20,564 nt of DNA from Pseudomonadota bacterium (GTDB lineage Bacteria > Pseudomonadota > Alphaproteobacteria > Caulobacterales > Caulobacteraceae): NCBI GenBank assembly GCA_023445955.1, contig JAEXJH010000497.1, forward strand, positions 1-20,564, in the 5' to 3' direction. The stretch's first letter is position 1. Every line of letters begins with the position of its first letter. Below, piece after piece: positions 7,148 to 14,542 of the stretch. The notes below the pieces were generated by a model. That model was given only the letters and a program-made list of their open reading frames with translations. It did not search any database and was not told where the DNA came from. The position numbers and the translations under genes are program-made.

Positions 7148-8700
7148 GGCGCGCCCTTCGGCGTGAACAGCAGGTCGTGATAGTCCCAGCTGAAGTCGGC
7201 GATCGGCGAGACCGCCTTCATCGTCACGCGGGTGATCTTGCCGTCAGGATCGAGGTTGAAGGTGACGTAGGCCGGCTCCAGCGTCTTGTCGTCGAAGCGG
7301 GTGACGAAGGTGTCGTACTGCCAGTGCTCCAGCTTGCCGGCCATGCGGGGCGTGGACTTGAAGTCGATCCGCAGGCCGCCCTCGCCTTCGGTCACGGCGA
7401 TGTCGCCGTACCAGGGATCGCTGTAGGTCCCGGCGTACTTGGCCGCCCGTAGCGAAGGCCCGACGCCGGCCGGCTTGGCCTGGACGCCGCCAAGGGTCTT
7501 GAGCGCCCCGGCGATCAGCTGCTTCTCGTAGGCGATATAGCGCTCGCCCCACGGCTCGGGCTTGAGGCCCAGATAGTGGTCCAGCAGCTCCAGCATCAGG
7601 CCGCGCGGCAGCTCGCCGTCCTCGCTGTTCAGTTCGATGGAGAAGCCGACATTGCGGTCGGGGATCAGCACGACCACGGTCTTGAAGCCCAGCACCGCGC
7701 CGCTGTGCCAGACGATCTGCGTCCCGCGGTAGTCCTGGATCTGCCAGCCCAGGGCGTAGGCCTGGAAGTTGGGCTTGGTGACCTCCATGCCGGCCGGGAC
7801 GCGATCGATCGGCTCGATCACCGTCGGCTGCCACATGGCCTTGGACTGGGCCTCGCTGAACAGCCGCTTGCCGTCCGGCAGCGCGCCGTGGGCCAGTTGC
7901 AGCTTCAGCCACTTGGCCATGTCGTTGGCGCTGACGGCCATGCCGCCGGCCGGCGCGGCGCTGCGGGCCAGCTCGTCGCGCTCGTCGAGGATCTCCTGGT
8001 CGCCCGCCCCGCGCAGGCCTCCATTCATCCGGGCGTGCGGCTGGGCGCGGTTGGCGTTGTCGAAGCGGCGCTCGTCTGTGGTGGACGCCGTCATGCCGGC
8101 CGGGACCAGCACGTGGTCGCGGGTATAGGCCTCCCAGGTCTGGCCGGTGACCGCCTCGATCAGCTGGCCGGCGACCATGTAGAGGACGTTGTCGTAGGCG
8201 TAGCCGCTGCGGAAGCTGGTGGCGGGCTTGAGGTAGCGCAGGCGGCGCACGGCCTCGGCGCGCGGGATGTTGCTGCGCGGCACGAACAGCAGGTCGCCCT
8301 GCCCCAGGCCGAGGCCGCTACGGTGGACCAGCAGGTCGCGCACGGTCAGCTCGCGCGTCACCCACGGGTCGTACATCTGGAAGCCCGGCAGGCGGTCGGC
8401 GACCTTGTCGTCCCAGGAGAGCTTGCCGGCGTCGACCAGGGTGGCCAGGGCCGCCGTGGTGAAGGCCTTGCCGGTCGAGCCGGTCATGAACAGCGTGTCG
8501 GCGTCGACCTTGGCCGGGTCGCCCAGCTTGCGCACGCCATAGCCCTTGGCCAGCACGGTCTGGCCCTCGTCGACGATGGCGATCGACAGGCCGGGCGCGC
8601 CGACCTGCTGGCGCAGCGCCTCGACATGGGCGTCGAAGCCCTTGGGCGGCTGCACGAGGGGGCCGGCCGCCAGGGCGGCGGCCAGGATGAGGCTGATCAT
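7144..8700 (-). CDS. Secreted S12-family serine hydrolase (beta-lactamase fold) with DUF3471-like C-terminus
   Basis: The 518-residue product begins with a short hydrophobic signal peptide (about 1-15) and has a class C beta-lactamase/D-aminopeptidase fold. The catalytic S75-T-G-K78 (SxxK), Y169-D-N171 (YxN) and H332-S-G334 (KTG-like HxG) are all present. Residues about 415-515 form a separate C-terminal module like the DUF3471/Pab87 octamerisation domain. S12 enzymes include D-Ala-D-Ala carboxypeptidases, D-aminopeptidases and D-amino-acid amidases, so trimming of D-residue peptides in the periplasm fits the operon; the substrate is inferred. The frame is open further upstream across the ykvI-like gene, but the ATG at 8700 overlaps that gene's stop (ATGA) and starts the signal peptide. 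The GTGA overlap downstream couples it to the Lrp-like gene. Confidence 0.87.
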   Translation of the reverse strand: MISLILAAALAAGPLVQPPKGFDAHVEALRQQVGAPGLSIAIVDEGQTVLAKGYGVRKLGDPAKVDADTLFMTGSTGKAFTTAALATLVDAGKLSWDDKVADRLPGFQMYDPWVTRELTVRDLLVHRSGLGLGQGDLLFVPRSNIPRAEAVRRLRYLKPATSFRSGYAYDNVLYMVAGQLIEAVTGQTWEAYTRDHVLVPAGMTASTTDERRFDNANRAQPHARMNGGLRGAGDQEILDERDELARSAAPAGGMAVSANDMAKWLKLQLAHGALPDGKRLFSEAQSKAMWQPTVIEPIDRVPAGMEVTKPNFQAYALGWQIQDYRGTQIVWHSGAVLGFKTVVVLIPDRNVGFSIELNSEDGELPRGLMLELLDHYLGLKPEPWGERYIAYEKQLIAGALKTLGGVQAKPAGVGPSLRAAKYAGTYSDPWYGDIAVTEGEGGLRIDFKSTPRMAGKLEHWQYDTFVTRFDDKTLEPAYVTFNLDPDGKITRVTMKAVSPIADFSWDYHDLLFTPKGAP

Positions 8701-9812
8701 GAGACCTCCGGTTGGAAGGCGGGACGCCGGGCGAAACGGACGAGGCTGATCAGCGCCAGAGGCGCGACGTAGAGCGCAATCAGGGCGTAGGCCAGCAGGC
8801 GGTAGCCGCCAGCGATCAGGCTCACCAGCCCGATCCGATCGGCCAGCGCCATGCAGAAGATGAGCAAGGCCAGGGCGAAGGCGGCGCGCGCCCGTGCGCC
8901 AAAAGTCCGCCCCATCCGCGCCTGGAAAGCCCCGGCGACGCGCTCGTTGATGGCGTGCACCGCGCCCGTGCCGCTCTCCAGCAGCGCTGCGAAGACCATC
9001 AGCTGGAACAGCATCCGGAAGATCGGCAGGTTCAGTTTGGCCAGCAGCACGTCGGACGGCAGGGCCGCGCCGCTGACCGCCGGGGCGTAGGCGCACATGC
9101 AGATGAAGAAGACGAAGGCCGGGATCATGGCCAGCGGCCCGGCGATCAGGCCGGCGGTCACCGCGTCACGGTCGCTGAGCAGGTGGCGGGTCACGGGCAG
9201 GATGATCACCGCCCCGATGATGTTGTAGCCGGCATAGGTCGTCCCGCCGACCAGGGCGTCGCCGCCCGCCTGGAACGGAACCGCGAAGGCGGCCGCGATG
9301 TCGTGGCCGAAGGTCGTCAGGGCCAGCACCAGGAACAGGGCGTAGACGCCGTAGAGCAGGATAGAGACCCAGGCGAACAGCTGCTCGACGACCTTGCTGC
9401 CGAAGGCGACGAAGCCCGTGACGCCCAGCAGCAGGGCCAGCATCCCCGCCCACTTGGGCGCGCCGAACACCGCGTGGCCGATCTCGCCCGCCGCCGCGCC
9501 GAACACGGCCAGCACAATGATGACGAAGAAGGCGTAGGCCAGCTCGAACGCCATCCAGCCGCGCCCCAGCAGGGCCTGGAAGAAGCTGCGATAGTCCCGC
9601 GCCCCGCTCGCCCGCGCGAACAGGAAGGTCAGGACGCACATGCCGCTCCAGATCAGGGTGGCGAGCGTCAGGCCGACGAGCCCGCCCCACGGTCCGGCGG
9701 GCAGGAAGAACTCGGCGATCTCGCGGCCTGTGGCGTAGCCACCACCGATGACGGCGGCCTTGAACGCCAGGCCTGGCAGCAGCCAGCGGCTGAACCAGCC
9801 TTTCGCGGTCAT
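8697..9812 (-). CDS. YkvI-like integral membrane protein, probable amino-acid-type transporter
   Basis: The 371-residue product is almost wholly hydrophobic, with about ten membrane segments. Near the N-terminus (about 20-46) it carries IGGGYATGREIAEFFLPAGPWGG, the hallmark of the YkvI/COG3949 family, whose unwound first helix resembles the LeuT/APC fold. The family has no firmly established substrate that I know of. Here it is coupled by 4-nt ATGA overlaps to the DgcN-like gene upstream and the serine hydrolase downstream, so a role in moving an amino acid or N-acylated amino acid released by these enzymes is reasonable; import or export cannot be decided. The ATG at 9812 is well placed and the C-terminus is complete. 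Confidence 0.75.
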   Translation of the reverse strand: MTAKGWFSRWLLPGLAFKAAVIGGGYATGREIAEFFLPAGPWGGLVGLTLATLIWSGMCVLTFLFARASGARDYRSFFQALLGRGWMAFELAYAFFVIIVLAVFGAAAGEIGHAVFGAPKWAGMLALLLGVTGFVAFGSKVVEQLFAWVSILLYGVYALFLVLALTTFGHDIAAAFAVPFQAGGDALVGGTTYAGYNIIGAVIILPVTRHLLSDRDAVTAGLIAGPLAMIPAFVFFICMCAYAPAVSGAALPSDVLLAKLNLPIFRMLFQLMVFAALLESGTGAVHAINERVAGAFQARMGRTFGARARAAFALALLIFCMALADRIGLVSLIAGGYRLLAYALIALYVAPLALISLVRFARRPAFQPEVS

Positions 9813-10864
9813 GCGAGGCAGGCGTCCAGCAGCCGTTCGAAGGCCGGACCGCCGCGCAGTGGATCGGCCGTCGGCAGGCCCAAGCGTGCGGCGACGGCCT
9901 CGATCTCGGCCTCGGCGGCCTCGGGCGAGAGCTTGCCGCTGTTGAGGCTGATCCCCGCGCAGCGGATGTTGGGATTGGTGACCCGGCCCATCAGCACGGT
10001 CGCCTCAATGACCGCCTCGATCGACGGGACCGCATAGCCGGGATGACCCAGGATCTGGGTGCGGCCCGGCTCGTGGCAGACCACGAAGACGTCTGGCTGG
10101 CTGCCCTGCAGCAGGCCCAGCGACACCGCGCCGTAGGCCGGATGCATCAAGGACCCCTGTCCTTCGATCACGTCGACATGGCTGGCAGGCGCGGCGGGGC
10201 TGAGCATTTCGGCCGCCCCGGCAATGAAGTCGGAGACCACCGCGTCGATCGGCATGCCGGCGCCAGCGATCATGATCCCGGTCTGGCCGGTCGCGCGGAA
10301 GTCGACATCGACGCCTCGCCCGCGAAGCCCTCGAGTGATGGCCAGGGCCGCGTACTTCTTGCCCAGGGCGCAGTCTGTGCCGACGGTCAGGATCCGGCGG
10401 CCCGAGCGCGGCTTGCCTGAGCCCACGGGGATGCCCGACGGCGGGGTTCGCACATCGATCAGCCTGCGCCCGGCCCGCTCTGCAGCGGCCTTCAGCTCGG
10501 GGATGTCGCCGAGCTTGGCGTGCATGCCCGAGACGATGTCCAGCCCCGCCTCCAGCGCCTCGACCAGACCGGCGACCCAGGCCGGCGGGATCACCCCGCC
10601 GGCGTTGGCGACGCCGATCACCAGGCCCCGCGCGCCCTCGGCCGCCGCTTGCGCTGGAGCCAAGGCCGGCAGGCCCGTGCTGACCCGGCAGCCGGGCAGC
10701 ATGAACTCACCCACGCAGCGCTCGCCGACCCAGTCGCGCAGGCCGAACGCGGTCTTGGCGTAGCCGGGCTCGACCGTGTCGCCGAGGAACAGCAGGTAGG
10801 GCGACGGCAAGCCGCCGACCTCCTCCGGAGCCTCTTCATGCGTCGCTCTGGCGATGGCGGTCAT
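9809..10864 (-). CDS. dgcN: DUF1611 / DgcN-type protein, putative D-glutamate N-acetyltransferase
   Basis: The 351-residue product has the two-part COG3367/DUF1611 layout: an N-terminal Rossmann-like part (about 20-145; FLGDTVEPGYAKTAFGLRDW, then GVANAGGVIPPAW, GLDIVSGMHAKLGD), followed by a P-loop domain with GTDCALGKK at 162-170, RATGQTGIMIAG at 190-201 and DVIEGQGSLMHPAY at 231-244. Characterised members (DgcN) acetylate D-glutamate, and the partner DgcA racemises N-acetyl-D-glutamate. A DgcA-type gene lies at 14539-15552 in the same regulon, which supports the call. The start is the ATG at 10864, four bases after the TonB-receptor stop; its 3' end overlaps the ykvI-like ATG. Family membership is strong; exact substrate is inferred from the family and the partner gene. 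Confidence 0.85.
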   Translation of the reverse strand: MTAIARATHEEAPEEVGGLPSPYLLFLGDTVEPGYAKTAFGLRDWVGERCVGEFMLPGCRVSTGLPALAPAQAAAEGARGLVIGVANAGGVIPPAWVAGLVEALEAGLDIVSGMHAKLGDIPELKAAAERAGRRLIDVRTPPSGIPVGSGKPRSGRRILTVGTDCALGKKYAALAITRGLRGRGVDVDFRATGQTGIMIAGAGMPIDAVVSDFIAGAAEMLSPAAPASHVDVIEGQGSLMHPAYGAVSLGLLQGSQPDVFVVCHEPGRTQILGHPGYAVPSIEAVIEATVLMGRVTNPNIRCAGISLNSGKLSPEAAEAEIEAVAARLGLPTADPLRGGPAFERLLDACLA

Positions 10865-10868
10865 GCGA

Positions 10869-13106
10869 TCAGAAGCCGGCCGTGAGGCTGACGCCGATCG
10901 TGCGCGGCCGGATCACGCCCGTGCCCATGGCCCCGCCCGGATAGACCGGCGAACCGTTGGCGGTGATCGTCGAGGTCGAGGTCTTGCCGTCGGCGTCGGT
11001 CAGGTTCTTGACGTAGACCTCCAGGTCGACCTTGCCGAAGTCGACGCCGGCCCGCAGGTCGACCACCTCGTAGGACGGCACCTTGCGCTGAGAGCTATGG
11101 GCGGCGCGATAGGTCGCGTCGAAGGCCCCGCTCTGCTTGCCCAGCACGCGCAGCGAGGCGCCGACATAGGCCTGCTTGTCGCCGAGGCTCCAGCTGTAGT
11201 CGCCGTTCAGGCCCAGGCTGAGCTTCGGCGTAAAGGGCAGTTGGTCGCCCTTCTTGCCGCCGACCAGGGCGCTGGTGTCGCCCGACAGCTTTGCGTCGGT
11301 ATAGGCGCCGTTGACCGACAGGGTCAGGCCGCCTTCCAGGCGCGCCGTAGCGTTGAACTCGACGCCATCGCTCTTGGCGTCGGCGCCGTTGGCGTTGATG
11401 CCGAAGTTGTTGACCACGGTCAGCAGCTGGATGCCCTTCCAGTCGATGTGGAAGGCCGCCACGTCCAGGGTCAGGCGGTGATCGGCGCTCTCGCCCTTGA
11501 AGCCGGCCTCGTAGCTGGTGACCTTGTCCGGCGCAAAGCTGGACGGGGTGCCGGCGGGGGCGCTGGGCGGGATCACGTTCGGGCCGCCGGGACGATAGCC
11601 CTTGGCGACGCGGGCATAGACAGCGCGGTTGTCATCCAGCTTGTACTTGGGCGCGATCGAGTAGGTGAAGACGTTGTCCGACGACTTCAGGCCGGTATTG
11701 ACCGGCGTGCCACCGGCCAGCACGCCCGAAGCGGTCTGGGCCGCGGTCTGCTTGTTGTGGCTGTAGCGTCCGCCCAGATCGATATCGACCTTGTCGCTGA
11801 GATGCACGGTGGCGTTGGCGAAGCCGGCATACTCCTTGTAGGTCGAGCTCAGGTTCACCTCGGCCAGCTTCGGCAGGGTGGGGATCTTGTTCAGCGTGCC
11901 AGGCGTGACCGCGACGTACTCTTGGAAGATCAGGCCCTTTTCGTCGGTGAAGTAGCCCCCGACCATCCAGTCGAACTTGGCGCCCGCGTTGGAGGCCAGG
12001 CGCACTTCCTGGGTATATTTCCGATTGTTGGTCTTTTGGCCGAGATACAGGTCGTTGGCCGGGCCCAGCGCCGCCTTGATCAGGCCGCTGAGGTTGAACG
12101 AGGCGTCGTCGCGCTTGGTCTGGTTCTGCCGGGTGTAGCTGCTCGACGACGTCAGCGTCCCAAAGCCCAGGTCGTAGTTCAGCACGGCGTTGTAGACGCG
12201 ATAGTCGACGTTCGAGAACGCCGGCACGAACTGCGACAGGGTCGGCCGGCCGTACTTGGTCTCCAAGGTGTTGGGGTCGCTCTCGACCACGGTCGGGGCG
12301 TCGGCCTTGATGTTCTGCAGCACGGCCGTCAGGCGCAGGTCGAAGGCGTCGCTCGGCTTGAACAGCAGCGAGGCGCGACCGCCGTAGATCTTGGCGTCGT
12401 TGATGTTGTCCTCGACGTCCGAACCGCTGGTCCCGATCGAGTCGATGAAGCCGCCGACCTTGCGGTACGAGCCCGAGGCGCGGAAGGCCACGGTCTCGCC
12501 CAGTGGGACGTTGACCATGGCGTTGGCGTTGTACGAGGCGTCGCCGCCCTTGACGCCTTCGACGCCGACCCGCGCCCGGGCAAGGTAGCCACTGGTGTCG
12601 GGCGTGTTGGTCACGAACTTCAGCAGGCCGCCCATGGAGCTGGCGCCATACAACGTGCCCTGTGGGCCGCGCAGCACCTCGATGCGGGCGACGTCGAAGG
12701 TGTCGAAGTCGCCGGCCAGGACGGCGCCATTGACCAGGGCGCTGCTGGAGCCGAACGGCGTCTCGTCCATGTAGACCGCGACCGTGGAAGCCACGCCGCC
12801 GGTGTTGACGCCGCGCATGACCAGACGACCCTGACCCGGCGTGCTCTGCACCAGTTGCAGGCCGGGCACGAGCTTCAGATAGTCGCTGAAGTTGGACGCC
12901 TGATGGGCTTCCAGCGTGTCTCCCGACACCACCGAAATGGCCTGCGGGATGTCGATCAGGGTCTGTTCCCGCTTCTGGGCGGTGACCACGATCTCCTCGA
13001 CGGTGGAGACGGCCTTGGGACCTTCATCGGCCGCGAAGGCCGGGGCCTGCGTCATCAGGGCGCCGACGGCGCTGGAGATCAGCAGGGCTGTACGATTGAG
13101 CTTCAT
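10869..13106 (-). CDS. TonB-dependent outer-membrane receptor
   Basis: The 745-residue product starts with a signal peptide (1-25, cleavage after AFA), then a TonB-box-like VEEIVVTAQKRE (about 36-47), a plug domain (about 50-165; IDIPQAISVVSG, VPGLQLVQSTPGQGRLVMRG, VEVLRGPQGTLYGASSMGG-like block) and a 22-strand barrel ending in the required terminal Phe (VSLTAGF). It should import a ligand across the outer membrane using TonB-ExbBD energy. The Caulobacter-type IVVTAQKRE receptors are rarely siderophore-specific and often sit with catabolic genes, as here. A good ribosome-binding site (GAGGGGG) precedes the ATG. It heads the dgcN-ykvI-hydrolase-lrp unit, behind its own operator. The ligand is likely a peptide or peptidoglycan fragment, by context only. 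Confidence 0.94.
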   Translation of the reverse strand: MKLNRTALLISSAVGALMTQAPAFAADEGPKAVSTVEEIVVTAQKREQTLIDIPQAISVVSGDTLEAHQASNFSDYLKLVPGLQLVQSTPGQGRLVMRGVNTGGVASTVAVYMDETPFGSSSALVNGAVLAGDFDTFDVARIEVLRGPQGTLYGASSMGGLLKFVTNTPDTSGYLARARVGVEGVKGGDASYNANAMVNVPLGETVAFRASGSYRKVGGFIDSIGTSGSDVEDNINDAKIYGGRASLLFKPSDAFDLRLTAVLQNIKADAPTVVESDPNTLETKYGRPTLSQFVPAFSNVDYRVYNAVLNYDLGFGTLTSSSSYTRQNQTKRDDASFNLSGLIKAALGPANDLYLGQKTNNRKYTQEVRLASNAGAKFDWMVGGYFTDEKGLIFQEYVAVTPGTLNKIPTLPKLAEVNLSSTYKEYAGFANATVHLSDKVDIDLGGRYSHNKQTAAQTASGVLAGGTPVNTGLKSSDNVFTYSIAPKYKLDDNRAVYARVAKGYRPGGPNVIPPSAPAGTPSSFAPDKVTSYEAGFKGESADHRLTLDVAAFHIDWKGIQLLTVVNNFGINANGADAKSDGVEFNATARLEGGLTLSVNGAYTDAKLSGDTSALVGGKKGDQLPFTPKLSLGLNGDYSWSLGDKQAYVGASLRVLGKQSGAFDATYRAAHSSQRKVPSYEVVDLRAGVDFGKVDLEVYVKNLTDADGKTSTSTITANGSPVYPGGAMGTGVIRPRTIGVSLTAGF

Positions 13107-13135
13107 TCTATTCCCCCTCGTTGAAGCGCGTCGGC

Positions 13136-13199
13136 GGCCCCTGGGGCCCCTGCCCCTCCCGCCGCGCGCAGGAGCCGCTCGGATATTTCCGTGCGCGGC
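13136..13199 (-). repeat. GC-rich inverted repeats in the TonB-receptor leader
   Basis: The transcript leader of the receptor would contain GCCGCGC (13161-13167) matched perfectly by GCGCGGC (13193-13199), a 7-bp stem with a 25-nt loop, and GGCCCC (13136-13141) matched by GGGGCC (13143-13148), nearly abutting. Neither is followed by a U-tract, so a simple terminator is not supported. They may only reflect GC content, or could affect mRNA stability or translation. Confidence 0.3.
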
Positions 13200-13220
13200 C
13201 CGTTCGCTTGTTACGCAAAT

Positions 13221-13269
13221 GTAATCCTAATTAGGACACTGTTATCCCAATCAGAGAATTGTCAACGGC
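13221..13269 (-). promoter_or_regulatory. Promoter/operator module A, upstream of the TonB-receptor unit
   Basis: On the minus strand, TTGACA (13265-13260) is a perfect -35 match. A weaker -10 candidate TAACAG lies at 13244-13239, with 15-nt spacing. A perfect 12-bp palindrome TCCTAATTAGGA lies at 13225-13236, just downstream of the putative -10, and a degenerate copy TCCCAATCAGAG lies at 13245-13256, between -35 and -10; the copies are 20 bp apart. The same layout recurs at 17645-17695 next to the XRE-cupin gene; by eye about 36 of 51 aligned columns agree. Placement over the promoter suggests repression by that regulator. Confidence 0.65.
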
Positions 13270-13279
13270 AATCGTGCGG

Positions 13280-14542
13280 TCAGCCCGCTTCGGCTTTGCG
13301 CGCCCAAGGATCGATCAGACGCAGGAGGATTGCGGCGGTCACGGCGAGACCGGCGAGCAGCCCGAAATAGGCCGTGTGGCTCATCCGGCTCCACAGCGTC
13401 CCGACTAGGCCCGCGCTCAGGCTGCCGGCGAAGATGGTCAGGTACCAGGCCGCCACCGTGGTCGCGCCGAACCCGGGCGGGGCCAGGCGCGCGAACAGGC
13501 CCAGGCCCGTCGGCAGGATGAAGAGCTCGCCGAACGTGTAGATCCCGAAGAAGGCCACCAGCCACAGCCAGTGCGCCCTGCCCCCGCTGAACGCACCGAC
13601 ACCGCACAGCAGCAGGAAGGCGCCGGCCACGATCAGCGCGCCGGTCGCCATGCGCTGAGCTGGCGAAGTGTCCTTCCCGCCATCAGCGCGCTTCTTCCAG
13701 CCGGCCAGCAGCATCGGCGTCATGGCCATGACCAGCAGCGGGTTCAGCGACTGGAACCAGGTCATCGGCACGGTCCAGGATCCAAGCGCCCGGTCGACGC
13801 CGGCGTCGGCCCACAGGGCCACGGTGTTGCCGGCCTGTTCGTAGGCCCCGCGGAAGACGGTGACCGACAGGGCCACGCCGGCCAGGGCCAGCACGGTCTG
13901 CAGGCCCATGCGGCCCTTGGGAGCCGGCGCCTCCTTGGTCATCTTCTGCTCGGCCGGCAGGTAGCGCTGCCCCCACAGATAGATCAGCAGCCCCGCCAGC
14001 ATGCCGAAGCCCGCCAGCCCAAAGCCGACGTGCCAGCCGTAGAGCTCGCCCAGCGTTCCGCACAGCAGCGGCGCGAGGAATCCACCGATATTGATGCCCA
14101 GATAGTAGACGTTGTAGGCCCAGCCGCGCCGGGGGTCGCCCTCGGCGTAGAGGTCGTTGATCTGGCTGGGCAGGGTCGGCAGGAACAGGCCGTTGCCCAG
14201 GGCGATCGTGGCCAGAGCGACATACAGCAGGTTCGGGAAGGCCATCATGAAGTGGCCCAGCGCCATGATGCTGGCGCCGATGATGATCGCCCGCCGCTTG
14301 CCCAGCAGCCGGTCGGCGATCACCCCGCCGACGATCGGCGTGAAATAGGCGCAGGCCGTATAGGTCCCGTAGATCAGGGACGAGGTCCCCTGGGCGATCA
14401 ACAGCTCCTTGGTCATGTAGTAGACCAGCAGAGCGCGCATGCCGAAGTAGGAGAACTGCTCCCACATGTTCGTCAGGAACAGGATGGTCAGCCCGCGCGG
14501 CTGACCGAACCACGGCGAGGCGTCGAGGGCCTTCTGGTTCAT
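13280..14542 (-). CDS. POT/PTR2-family peptide transporter (MFS)
   Basis: The 420-residue product has about 12 membrane segments and both PTR2 signatures: GGVIADRLLGKRRAI (about 71-85) and NVYYLGINIGGFLAPL. TM1 carries FSYFGMRALLVYYM (30-43), the core of the FYG motif. POT transporters import di- and tripeptides with protons. Oddly, the ExxER proton-coupling motif reads N25-M-W-E28-Q29, so the first Glu and the Arg are replaced. The protein is also shorter than the usual 460-500 residues of bacterial POTs. Its ATG at 14542 overlaps the epimerase stop (ATGA), and the longer upstream frame is a shadow. In this locus it is the likely inner-membrane importer of peptides taken up by the TonB receptor; AmpG-like import of muropeptides is less likely from the motifs. 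Confidence 0.88.
   Translation of the reverse strand: MNQKALDASPWFGQPRGLTILFLTNMWEQFSYFGMRALLVYYMTKELLIAQGTSSLIYGTYTACAYFTPIVGGVIADRLLGKRRAIIIGASIMALGHFMMAFPNLLYVALATIALGNGLFLPTLPSQINDLYAEGDPRRGWAYNVYYLGINIGGFLAPLLCGTLGELYGWHVGFGLAGFGMLAGLLIYLWGQRYLPAEQKMTKEAPAPKGRMGLQTVLALAGVALSVTVFRGAYEQAGNTVALWADAGVDRALGSWTVPMTWFQSLNPLLVMAMTPMLLAGWKKRADGGKDTSPAQRMATGALIVAGAFLLLCGVGAFSGGRAHWLWLVAFFGIYTFGELFILPTGLGLFARLAPPGFGATTVAAWYLTIFAGSLSAGLVGTLWSRMSHTAYFGLLAGLAVTAAILLRLIDPWARKAEAG

Noticed and set aside
8701..9096. Upstream extension of the serine hydrolase frame to 650 codons
   Set aside because: It overlaps the ykvI-like gene; the Arg/Ala-rich extension has no homology features, whereas the ATG at 8700 begins a signal peptide with an ATGA overlap.
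10854..13124. 756-codon plus-strand open frame covering the whole TonB-receptor gene
   Set aside because: It is a mirror frame produced by high-GC codon bias. The minus strand encodes a complete receptor with signal peptide, plug and terminal Phe; the mirror product has no domain.
13136..13199. Rho-independent terminator or riboswitch before the TonB receptor
   Set aside because: Short GC-rich stems are present, but there is no U-tract and no recognisable riboswitch core; listed only as inverted repeats.
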